Shown here: piece by piece, positions 1 to 4,734 of the stretch | How the letters are laid out: every line of letters begins with the position of its first letter | Position numbering within the stretch: position 1 is the stretch's first letter | NCBI GenBank assembly: GCA_018830925.1 | Contig: JAHJRK010000523.1 | Coordinates: forward strand, 1-6,915 | DNA from: Pseudomonadota bacterium | Lineage (GTDB): Bacteria; Desulfobacterota; Desulfobacteria; Desulfobacterales; RPRI01 | Length of the DNA stretch: 6,915 nucleotides | Reading direction: 5' to 3' | Position numbers and translations under genes: made by a program | Notes under the pieces: generated by a model | Database searches by the model: none | What the model was told of the DNA's origin: nothing | The model's input: only the letters and a program-made list of their open reading frames with translations

Positions 1-203
1 AAAAAATTCCTCCCGGAGAGCGTTTTTCATCGGAACGGCTCGTCGAAGATCTCAAAAGCCAGGGCAAAGACGCGCATTTTTTCTCGGACACCCAGTCAAT
101 CATCGATTTTCTCGTCACAGAATCGAAAGAAGGAGACCTTCTGCTCATAATGTCAAACGGCGGATTCGAGAATATCCACGAAAGACTATTGAATTCATTA
201 TAG
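1..203 (+). CDS. mpl: UDP-N-acetylmuramate:L-alanyl-gamma-D-glutamyl-meso-diaminopimelate ligase (murein peptide ligase), C-terminal end
   Basis: The gene enters from the left edge; the reading frame starts at base 3 and gives 66 residues before TAG at 201-203. The tail contains IMSNGGFENIHERLL, matching the conserved MSNGGF-x-x-IH signature at the C-terminus of Mpl. Mpl recycles cell-wall tripeptide in the cytoplasm by ligating it to UDP-MurNAc with ATP. Only the end of its C-terminal ligase domain is visible. The last residues after the shared 35-bp core (153-187) are LNSL and come from the inserted element. The host's own ending, LVAL, is stranded at 6766-6783. The gene is convergent with the integrase, with three bases between the two stops. 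Identification is firm; the rest of the gene lies outside the window. Confidence 0.9.
   Translation, partial: KIPPGERFSSERLVEDLKSQGKDAHFFSDTQSIIDFLVTESKEGDLLLIMSNGGFENIHERLLNSL
153..187 (+). repeat. attL core, left copy of 35-bp direct repeat
   Basis: Identical to 6733-6767 over 35 bases; the match stops at base 152 on one side and base 188 on the other. It encodes SNGGFENIHER plus the first base of the next codon of mpl. GGAT at 162-165 and ATCC at 172-175 or nearby form a small inverted pair around an 8-base centre, a plausible core for a tyrosine recombinase. The exact crossover cannot be placed within the identical stretch. Confidence 0.88.
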
Positions 204-206
204 TTT

Positions 207-1343
207 TCAAATTGCTTCCTTTTTTGGTTGCGCCTGGGTTGCGTCTGGTTGCATCTGATCCAGATCATCAACCTCTGATTTAAACTGCCCCGGCAACCAA
301 TGAGCATAAACATCATAGGTTATTTTTATACTGCTGTGGCCCAACTGATAACTCACGTCGCCAATATTATGCCCCTTCATCAATCTTATTGTTGCATAGC
401 TGTGGCGGAGACTGTGAGCGCCCACATGGCGTAACCCGGCCTTTTTAGAGCATCGATTCAAGGCGTTCTGATATGATATGCGATTTAACATTTCATCCCT
501 GGTTCCGGTAAAAACAAATTCGGAAAAAGGTTTCCCCGCCTTTAATGCGGCCCGCTTCTGTGCTGTTTGATGCGCTTTCAATGTTTCCGTTAGATGCGGA
601 GTCATGTCAACATGACGGCTTTTATGGTTCTTAGTATCTGTCAATCTGTAATTACGATAACTGCGCCTGACTTCAATCTGCCGTTTTTCAAAATCAATAT
701 CATCCCACTTGAGCGCTTGAATTTCTCCGATCCTCATTCCTGTTCTAACGGCTGTCAATATTACAGGATAGTATGCCCCGCCCAAGAAGACCTTGGCCTG
801 TTCAAGTAAGAGTATTGTTTCGGGTTCGGTTAAGGGATCAATCTCAAATTTTTTCCTTTTATACTTCAAGGAGAAGTCTCGCAGCGGGTTTGACTCAATA
901 TGCTCAGATTCAACCGCAAAAGAAAAGACTCCATTTATCGGCGCCCTTATCAGTTTTAATGTCCCGACGTTCAACCCTTCGGCATACTTTTTATCAAAAA
1001 AGGCTTTCAGGTCCTTGCGTAAAATCTCATTGATAGGTGTTTTACTAAAGCAGGGCAAAACATGATTTTTTAAATTAACCGCATAACTATCCCTTGTTGA
1101 TTCTTTCCAGTCGTGAGGCATTGAAAGCCATAATTTAGCGCATTCGTTAAAAGTAGGTTGCTTGACTGTTTCCTTTTCAATATCCCATTCCCCCAGGGTC
1201 AACCTGGCCTCAATCTTCCTGGCTGCTTCCGTTGCGGTGCGCTTATCTTTGCCGATCTTCTTTGCCTTGCGTTTGCCGTTGTGATTAATGAAGATCCACC
1301 AGACCCCAGATCCCTTTGGCCGTTCTTTAAGTTTGACGCCCAT
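207..1343 (-). CDS. int: Tyrosine recombinase integrase
   Basis: A 378-residue site-specific recombinase that would integrate and excise the element at the mpl site. Residues about 10-55 look like the short beta-rich arm-DNA-binding domain common in phage integrases. Residues about 62-157 form the SAM-like core-binding domain. The catalytic domain follows with Arg204 in TGMRIGE, Lys238 in the TDTKNHKSRHV strand, His310 and Arg313 in HSLRH, His336 in LGHSS and the nucleophile Tyr346 in TYDVYAH. All expected active-site residues are present and the length is normal, so it looks functional. The ATG at 1341-1343 is preceded by a GAAAGGGGG ribosome-binding site. The gene points at attL and its stop lies about 20 bases past it. 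The last codons overlap repeated putative arm sites (226-257). A promoter at 1502-1531 and a structured leader lie upstream. Confidence 0.95.
   Translation of the reverse strand: MGVKLKERPKGSGVWWIFINHNGKRKAKKIGKDKRTATEAARKIEARLTLGEWDIEKETVKQPTFNECAKLWLSMPHDWKESTRDSYAVNLKNHVLPCFSKTPINEILRKDLKAFFDKKYAEGLNVGTLKLIRAPINGVFSFAVESEHIESNPLRDFSLKYKRKKFEIDPLTEPETILLLEQAKVFLGGAYYPVILTAVRTGMRIGEIQALKWDDIDFEKRQIEVRRSYRNYRLTDTKNHKSRHVDMTPHLTETLKAHQTAQKRAALKAGKPFSEFVFTGTRDEMLNRISYQNALNRCSKKAGLRHVGAHSLRHSYATIRLMKGHNIGDVSYQLGHSSIKITYDVYAHWLPGQFKSEVDDLDQMQPDATQAQPKKEAI
224..257. repeat. Putative integrase arm-type sites, left arm
   Basis: Three near-identical units of GGTTGCRYCTG run head to tail at 226-236, 237-247 and 247-257. 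A 19-bp block, TTGGTTGCGCCTGGGTTGC (224-242), is repeated perfectly and in the same orientation in the right arm at 6645-6663. The units lie about 40 bp inside attL, within the last codons of int (residues around QPDATQAQP). Short direct repeats flanking the core on both arms are the usual form of arm sites bound by the N-terminal domain of lambda-type integrases. Binding itself is inferred. Confidence 0.6.
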
Positions 1344-1366
1344 ATATTCCCCCTTTCAAAATAAAA

Positions 1367-1435
1367 GCGCCTCAAGCTGTCCTAACGTTCCAATAGAACG
1401 TTCTGGCCCTCGCGGGTAACAGCAACTTGAAGCGC
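1367..1435 (-). ncRNA. Candidate structured RNA or leader with three-way-junction fold
   Basis: A long imperfect stem pairs 1367-1380 with 1419-1435: GCGC/GCGC, a C-A mismatch, TCAAG/CTTGA, a 3-base bulge, then CTGT/ACAG. It encloses two hairpins: AACGTTC-CAATA-GAACGTT (1384-1402) and CCC-TCGC-GGG (about 1408-1415). Together they make a 69-nt closed three-way junction between the int promoter and the int start. On the minus strand it would be part of the int leader. The compact form recalls phage antisense regulators such as C4 RNA, but I see no clear sequence match. Strand and function are uncertain; the inner palindrome could instead be a protein operator. Confidence 0.4.
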
Positions 1436-1450
1436 TCAATTTTAAGTAAT

Positions 1451-1475
1451 AAAAAAAGCCCATGTCGTCGGCCTT
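1451..1475 (-). terminator. Weak intrinsic terminator or attenuator in the int leader
   Basis: On the minus strand AAGGCC pairs with GGCTTT (six pairs including one G-U) around a nine-base loop, followed directly by more T residues. It sits between the int promoter and the structured leader. Its last 15 bases, GGCTTTTTTTATTAC, are identical to the tail of the terminator in front of the AlpA-like gene (5712-5726). That suggests attenuation rather than simple gene-end termination. Confidence 0.4.
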
Positions 1476-1501
1476 CACGCTATTGGTTTTTAGGATAGGC
1501 A

Positions 1502-1531
1502 TTTATATCATACTTTTTTTATGTTTGTCAA
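1502..1531 (-). promoter_or_regulatory. Sigma70-type promoter for int
   Basis: On the minus strand a perfect TTGACA (-35, 1526-1531) is followed after 18 bases by TATAAA (-10, 1502-1507). The start would be near 1494, giving a leader of about 150 nt to int that includes the weak terminator and the folded RNA. It lets int be made independently of the capsid transcript, which ends at the terminator at 1621-1651. Confidence 0.6.
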
Positions 1532-1620
1532 TTAAAGTGAAAGCCCCTCTTACCCATACTAACCCCATACCTCAACGCCTGATCGTCGTTCTCGGCGCAC
1601 CTGGCGAAGGATAGAGCGAC

Positions 1621-1651
1621 AAAAGAACACCGGGAGCTATTACGCCCCCGG
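1621..1651 (-). terminator. Intrinsic terminator after the capsid gene
   Basis: On the minus strand CCGGGGGC (1651-1644) and GCTCCCGG (1637-1630) form an 8-bp stem with one G-U pair and a six-base loop, followed by TGTTCTTTT. It would end the capsid transcript about 130 nt after its stop codon. On the + strand the stem has one A-C mismatch and is followed by CATTTTTA, so weak action in that direction is possible. Confidence 0.65.
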
Positions 1652-1765
1652 CATTTTTACCGATTCACAGTCCGGAGGACTGCACCGGCTGCCAGGGTTA
1701 TTTCTGAAACGAGGGCACTCGCTGGCTTTTACCTCGGCGACGCTATTTTAGGCCGTCGCAACCCT
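1640..1765 (-). other. Hairpin-rich stretch after the capsid gene, with a possible Cys-rich ORF remnant
   Basis: Several inverted repeats follow one another here: GCGACG/CGTCGC (ends near 1735-1760), GCCAG/CTGGC (about 1691-1726) enclosing CGAG-GGCA-CTCG, and CAGTCC-GGA-GGACTG (1668-1682), just before the terminator. On the minus strand an ORF of 33 codons (1640-1741) reads SECPRF...RCSPPDCES. That resembles short Cys-rich phage peptides, but it has no ATG, GTG or TTG start and overlaps the terminator stem. It may be a structured 3' UTR, a packaging or recognition site, or the remains of a tiny gene. I cannot choose between these. Confidence 0.3.
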
Positions 1766-1778
1766 TCACAACACAGGA

Positions 1779-3077
1779 TTAAACAAGCCTATCTGCCAGC
1801 GTTACGAAAGGACTTACAGTCGTTCCGCCTGCAAGCGTCAAGGCCTCATTCCAAAGCGGTTGGCCATCGTGCCTCTCTATGATCCGGCTCAATATTTCGT
1901 CCGTCTCAAAAGCCACGTGGATGCTGGTATCAAACCTCATGCCTTGCCTCAAACCGACAACGTACTGGCTAAAATCGGCCAGCATAATGTCACCGGCTGT
2001 CCCCAGGGACTCAGTTTTTTCCGTGAAAATACAGGGCCTCGTTAAAATAGTGAAGACTCCGTTGCTTTCGGACATAACCGGAATAAAACTTCCACCGGTT
2101 CCGATAGCTATGGAAAGAGAAAGGAGCTGCGGGATCGTGCTCTGGTGACATACCCAGATTGAGTTTGCAAATGATCCGGCGAACATTCTTGCCATGATAT
2201 TTGTTAAATTTTCATAACAAATTGTCTCTTTTTTCTGTCCGGCTTCCTTTGGAACCTGAACCACACAGGATGAATTTAAAATTCCGAGCGGTTCACCACT
2301 TCCTATTCCTTTCAAAAAGGCTTTGTCTCGGTAAAAACCCAAACCTTTTCCGCACATTTGTTCGATCTGACCCATGCCGCCCGGAATATCAGCCGACAAT
2401 TCGGAACTGAACCGGATCAAACCTGTGAGCTTTTTCGCGACCAACTCCATTGCTCTGGCCTTCGGATTCGCTTCTGTCAGCGCACCCAGTTCCGCTTTAT
2501 AACTGGCAATAAATCCACCAAATAAATTTGTGCCGTGAGCACCGATCGACATGGCCGGGATCTTTATCGTATCTCCCCGCATTGGTTGAACGTAGCATCT
2601 CGGCTGCACAATTTCAGATTCCAGACTCACAGCATGAATCCTGTTTGCTGATTCGTCTGGCACCAAGAATCCTCCAGAGCTGGGCACGGTTTCCGACATG
2701 GTATTAGTTATGAGGCCCGGATGGTGACGACCGGAGAAAACCGCGGAAAAGAAATTTGTATCCTTATCCGTCCACTTATGGCCAGAGTTCCCGAAAAGGC
2801 TTTTATAGTCTTTCCGATCATTCGGCCCCACCATCGCATAAGGTGCGCCGCCCATGCCACTTTCAACCTGACCGCCGACAAATGACCGGTTTCCCATCTG
2901 CATCGTGCGTGAAGGTTCCGGAAGGTGCCGCCTTTCATCATCGATACATGCCAGCATTTCGCCCACAAGACCTGCTTCGTCTGAATCTAAGGCCCTGCTC
3001 TGGCTGGCTGCCTTTGCCCGTATATCGCCCACTTTTTCGCTTAATCTGTTAATATTTTCTGTGTGTTCTGAATACAT
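1779..3077 (-). CDS. HK97-fold phage major capsid protein
   Basis: A 432-residue shell protein of the HK97 gp5 family. Residues 1-130 form the variable N-terminal region, where HK97-type proteins carry a scaffold-like delta domain. The conserved fold opens at SSGGFLVPDE (133-142), continues through GIGSGEPLGIL (257-267) and ends with DFSQYVVGLRQGMRF...HVAFETDEILSRIIERHDGQPLWNEA (368-411), the typical P-domain and C-terminal signature. Length is normal and no frame damage is seen. The ATG at 3075-3077 follows AAGGAG (3087-3092) at good spacing. It is the only virion gene here: no protease, portal or terminase accompanies it. It may build or remodel particles with helper proteins, or interfere with helper assembly. 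Family assignment is firm; role is inference. Confidence 0.92.
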   Translation of the reverse strand: MYSEHTENINRLSEKVGDIRAKAASQSRALDSDEAGLVGEMLACIDDERRHLPEPSRTMQMGNRSFVGGQVESGMGGAPYAMVGPNDRKDYKSLFGNSGHKWTDKDTNFFSAVFSGRHHPGLITNTMSETVPSSGGFLVPDESANRIHAVSLESEIVQPRCYVQPMRGDTIKIPAMSIGAHGTNLFGGFIASYKAELGALTEANPKARAMELVAKKLTGLIRFSSELSADIPGGMGQIEQMCGKGLGFYRDKAFLKGIGSGEPLGILNSSCVVQVPKEAGQKKETICYENLTNIMARMFAGSFANSIWVCHQSTIPQLLSLSIAIGTGGSFIPVMSESNGVFTILTRPCIFTEKTESLGTAGDIMLADFSQYVVGLRQGMRFDTSIHVAFETDEILSRIIERHDGQPLWNEALTLAGGTTVSPFVTLADRLV

Positions 3078-3083
3078 TTTATA

Positions 3084-3305
3084 TTACTCCTTCATTGTTT
3101 TTTTAGTTGTTTTTTGCTTCCCCTTTGCCTTTTGCCCGGTTCCGGCCAACATCCCGTTGTAATACCTTTCCCGTTTCGCCTGACATTGGTAATTATTTTT
3201 AGCAACCTCCCATTACCCTAGTTGGTTCACGTCCCGATGAATACCACCTGAAATAATTCCCTCCATCTGACTTCTGATATCAACATCCCGTAAAATTATC
3301 AGCAT
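3084..3305 (-). pseudogene. Possible small gene interrupted by one TAA
   Basis: From ATG at 3303-3305 the frame gives 30 residues (starting MLIILRDVDIRSQMEG) to TAA at 3213-3215. It then stays open for 42 more codons, including YQCQAKRERYYNG and a lysine-rich end, stopping at 3084-3086 inside the capsid gene's ribosome-binding site. The second part alone can start at ATG 3150-3152 (22 residues, very basic). No good ribosome-binding site precedes 3305. The composition looks protein-like on both sides of the TAA, so a nonsense-mutated small gene is possible; a chance open frame is equally allowed. Function unknown. Nothing else is evident in the 260 bases between the zinc-finger gene and the capsid gene. 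Confidence 0.25.
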
Positions 3306-3320
3306 TGGCTATATATGAAA

Positions 3321-3334
3321 GCACAGCGTTGTGC
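3321..3334. other. Short hairpin after the zinc-finger gene
   Basis: GCACA-GCGT-TGTGC is a five-pair stem with a four-base loop, extendable by AAA/TTT with one bulged G. It lies directly after the stop of the zinc-finger gene and before the capsid leader. It has no convincing T tract, so it may be an RNA-processing or stabilising hairpin rather than a terminator. Confidence 0.25.
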
Positions 3335-3337
3335 GTT

Positions 3338-3571
3338 TCAATCTAATTCGAGTTCCGGAATTGAATCCCAGAACGCCTTTTCTTCTACTGTTAGGCCTGC
3401 ATACCAGGTGTTGTAATGCTCCTTTCTCTTCCGGTGTCTCTCATTCAATTCGGCTTTTCGCTTGCACTTCATTGTGCAATATCTTTTATTTGGCCGTCCT
3501 TCAAACCGGCAAGAACAAAACTCGCAACGTAAAGTAATCAATGGGTTATTATCCCTCTCCCCCACCGGCAC
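3338..3571 (-). CDS. Small treble-clef-like zinc-finger protein, function unknown
   Basis: The longest frame starts at GTG 3569-3571 and gives 77 residues. Cysteines 16 and 19 (CEFC) with 32 and 36 (CTMKC) form a CX2C-X12-CX3C metal site, followed by a strongly basic helix (KRKAELNERHRKRK). This is the pattern of small phage treble-clef fingers that bind nucleic acid. A better-supported start may be TTG at 3539-3541 (67 residues): it overlaps the stop of the preceding 44-codon frame as TTGA, sits just before the zinc site, and has a GGGGGAGAGG sequence about 12 bases upstream. The GTG has only a weak ribosome-binding site. The C-terminus (YAGLTVEEKAFWDSIPELELD) is acidic. Specific role unknown. 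Confidence 0.65.
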   Translation of the reverse strand: MPVGERDNNPLITLRCEFCSCRFEGRPNKRYCTMKCKRKAELNERHRKRKEHYNTWYAGLTVEEKAFWDSIPELELD

Positions 3572-3672
3572 TCTGCATCTTCCCGGCTTCTATGCGTTAA
3601 CCGGAATGGCAGCTCCGCATTTGTGATCGCCCTCAAAACATTTGAAAAACCCTCAAAAAGATTCAATCGCAC
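3538..3672 (-). CDS. Possible 44-residue protein, unknown
   Basis: A short frame from GTG 3670-3672 to TGA 3538-3540, beginning MRLNLFEGFSNVLRAITNAEL. GGGGAA lies about seven bases before the start. Its stop overlaps the possible TTG start of the zinc-finger gene as TTGA, the kind of coupling used elsewhere in this element. The first half has helix-like amphipathic composition; the second half overlaps the long form of the zinc-finger gene and is Arg-rich. No family recognised. The alternative is that this stretch is simply untranslated sequence between 3700 and 3571. Confidence 0.3.
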   Translation of the reverse strand: MRLNLFEGFSNVLRAITNAELPFRLTHRSREDAECRWGRGIITH

Positions 3673-3699
3673 TCAGTTTTCCCCAATGGTACCAAATTA

Positions 3700-3825
3700 T
3701 TAATAACCGGGGTCAAATCCGCCAGCTTGGCGTTTTTCCTGATAAGTGAAAAACTCGCGCGTGATGGGCCATACGGTTTTTACGGCCAGATCGTATATGA
3801 TGTAGATAGCCCCTACCCCTTGATA
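3700..3825 (-). pseudogene. In-frame continuation after the TGA of the 76-residue gene
   Basis: Directly after the TGA at 3826-3828 the same frame stays open for 41 codons to TAA at 3700-3702, with text such as AIYIIYDLAVKTVWP and FTYQEKRQAGGFDPGY. This looks like a real phage-type peptide, unlike the Arg/His-rich reading of the overlapping frame. There is no ATG, GTG or TTG start in it, although AAGGGG precedes ATC and ATA codons. It is either the lost C-terminus of the upstream gene (a single-base TGG to TGA change would explain it), a readthrough product, or a gene with a rare start codon. Confidence 0.4.
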
Positions 3826-4056
3826 TCATTGAATATAATTCTGCCCCTTGTTGTTGATCCATTCGGTCATCAAGTACTGAGCCTGTGACATTAACAACAG
3901 CTGCATCGCTTCTAATGTATTTCTGTCTGGATTTGCCCTGCAAGCCCCAAGTATTCGTGAATATTGATCTGTAAATTCATCAATAAAAGAATCTTTTCGT
4001 GCCAGAAATTCAAGCTCGGCCAGGTCGTTTTGTAAAGCAATAGGATCTGTTTTCAT
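3826..4056 (-). CDS. Small helical protein of unknown function
   Basis: A 76-residue product, rich in Leu, Asp, Glu and Gln and predicted helical (QNDLAELEFLARKDSFIDEF, LEAMQLLLMSQAQYLMTEW), with no membrane segment or metal site. The ATG at 4054-4056 overlaps the TGA of the upstream 56-residue gene as ATGA and has AGGAGGG at good spacing, so translation is well supported. It ends NYIQ at a TGA, after which the same frame continues with protein-like sequence (3700-3825). The gene may therefore have been longer, about 118 residues. I recognise no family; the location downstream of the replication genes suggests an accessory phage-type role. Confidence 0.72.
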   Translation of the reverse strand: MKTDPIALQNDLAELEFLARKDSFIDEFTDQYSRILGACRANPDRNTLEAMQLLLMSQAQYLMTEWINNKGQNYIQ

Positions 4057-4223
4057 TGATCTGCCCTCCTGTTGTGCTCAATGGCCTCATCAAACAACCG
4101 TACAACCTGGTCCCTTAATCCTTCGAGAGCCTCTTTCTTACAACTTCCACTGCATAGACAAACGCAGGTTTTAACGGTGTTTTTAATCTTTTGAAATGAT
4201 AATTCCCTAATATCTAATTCCAT
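4053..4223 (-). CDS. 56-residue Cys-rich small protein, unknown
   Basis: The frame runs from ATG 4221-4223 to TGA 4053-4055. A GGGGGG stretch lies five bases before the start, the upstream loader gene stops one base earlier, and its own stop overlaps the next ATG as ATGA. That tight packing makes it a real operon member. Residues 20-28 read CVCLCSGSC: four cysteines in nine residues, a possible metal or redox site, followed by an amphipathic helix (KKEALEGLRDQVVRLFDEAIEH) that could dimerise. No family recognised. Confidence 0.68.
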   Translation of the reverse strand: MELDIRELSFQKIKNTVKTCVCLCSGSCKKEALEGLRDQVVRLFDEAIEHNRRADQ

Positions 4224-4224
4224 T

Positions 4225-4734
4225 TCATCCCCCCGTTATTTTTTTCATTAACTGTTTAGCCTCATCCCTATCCGGCAACATCAAGCGCTCATTCTCCGCC
4301 TCCGTGCTCAGATATGCTTCCTTAAAGTCACGGATGAACCATTGCAGTTTGCCTTCCTCTAGGCTTCCACATAGGCTTTGCCAGCCTCCGAATCTGGAGC
4401 GAATAACCTCTTTGACAATGGGATCGAGTTCCGGGTTCCCAGATGAACCTTCGGTTCGGATCAGATCAATCACCTTTTGAGCCTGTATTTGCGCGCTTTG
4501 TTCCTTATTTCCCTGAAGAATCTCTAAAAATTCGGCATAAGTCGGCAGGCGTCCATAGGATTCCGTTTTAGACCTGATTATTTTCCCGGCTGCATATTTG
4601 ATCTGCTCAATGGTAAATCCGTCCTGAGAAAAAGCCTCATGCCATATTTCGAGCAATCCTTCCGGGATCTTCGCCCCGAAGTTAGCAGCGAGCCCCATCA
4701 ACACCATGCCAATTTCTTTTTTAACTAAGCTCAT
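4225..4734 (-). CDS. Phage-type replicative helicase loader-like protein
   Basis: 169 residues, all helical. The arrangement KKEIGMVLMGLAANFGAKIPEGLLEIWHEAF (5-35), a second helical block (FTIEQIKYAAGKIIRS) and then YGRLPTYAEFLEIL (60-73) is the pattern of small phage proteins whose genes follow the initiator, with the LPT-x-x-EF motif also seen in G39P-like or DUF6475-like families. Such proteins bring the host DnaB helicase to the origin. The ATG at 4732-4734 overlaps the initiator's TGA as ATGA, so production is coupled to it, as O and P are paired in lambda. The C-terminal part (WQSLCGSLEEGKLQWFIRDFKEAY, RDEAKQLMKKI) is typical of these families. Function is inferred from position and pattern, not from catalytic residues. 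Confidence 0.7.
   Translation of the reverse strand: MSLVKKEIGMVLMGLAANFGAKIPEGLLEIWHEAFSQDGFTIEQIKYAAGKIIRSKTESYGRLPTYAEFLEILQGNKEQSAQIQAQKVIDLIRTEGSSGNPELDPIVKEVIRSRFGGWQSLCGSLEEGKLQWFIRDFKEAYLSTEAENERLMLPDRDEAKQLMKKITGG

Noticed and set aside
1..203. tRNA-type attachment site
   Set aside because: The duplicated core translates as the Mpl C-terminus and cannot fold as a tRNA end.
1660..1765. Self-cleaving ribozyme in the hairpin-rich stretch
   Set aside because: I looked for a hammerhead core (CUGANGA with GAAA) and an HDV-like arrangement on both strands and found no convincing match.
2708..2968. 86-codon minus-strand frame inside the capsid gene
   Set aside because: Entirely within the capsid gene in another frame, with no ribosome-binding site and Trp/Arg-rich shadow-like composition.
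3200..3330. Dedicated capsid promoter
   Set aside because: TTGATA and GATAAT-like boxes exist on the minus strand but none form a pair with acceptable spacing; the capsid may be read from upstream.
3084..3828. Alternative genetic code reassigning stop codons
   Set aside because: The two interrupted frames use different stops (TGA and TAA), and both codons serve as normal ends of well-supported genes here.
3713..3943. 76-codon minus-strand frame overlapping the small helical gene
   Set aside because: It lies out of frame over a gene with a clear AGGAGGG site, and its product is Arg/His-rich in the manner of a shadow frame. Its only appeal is an internal ATG overlapping the TGA.
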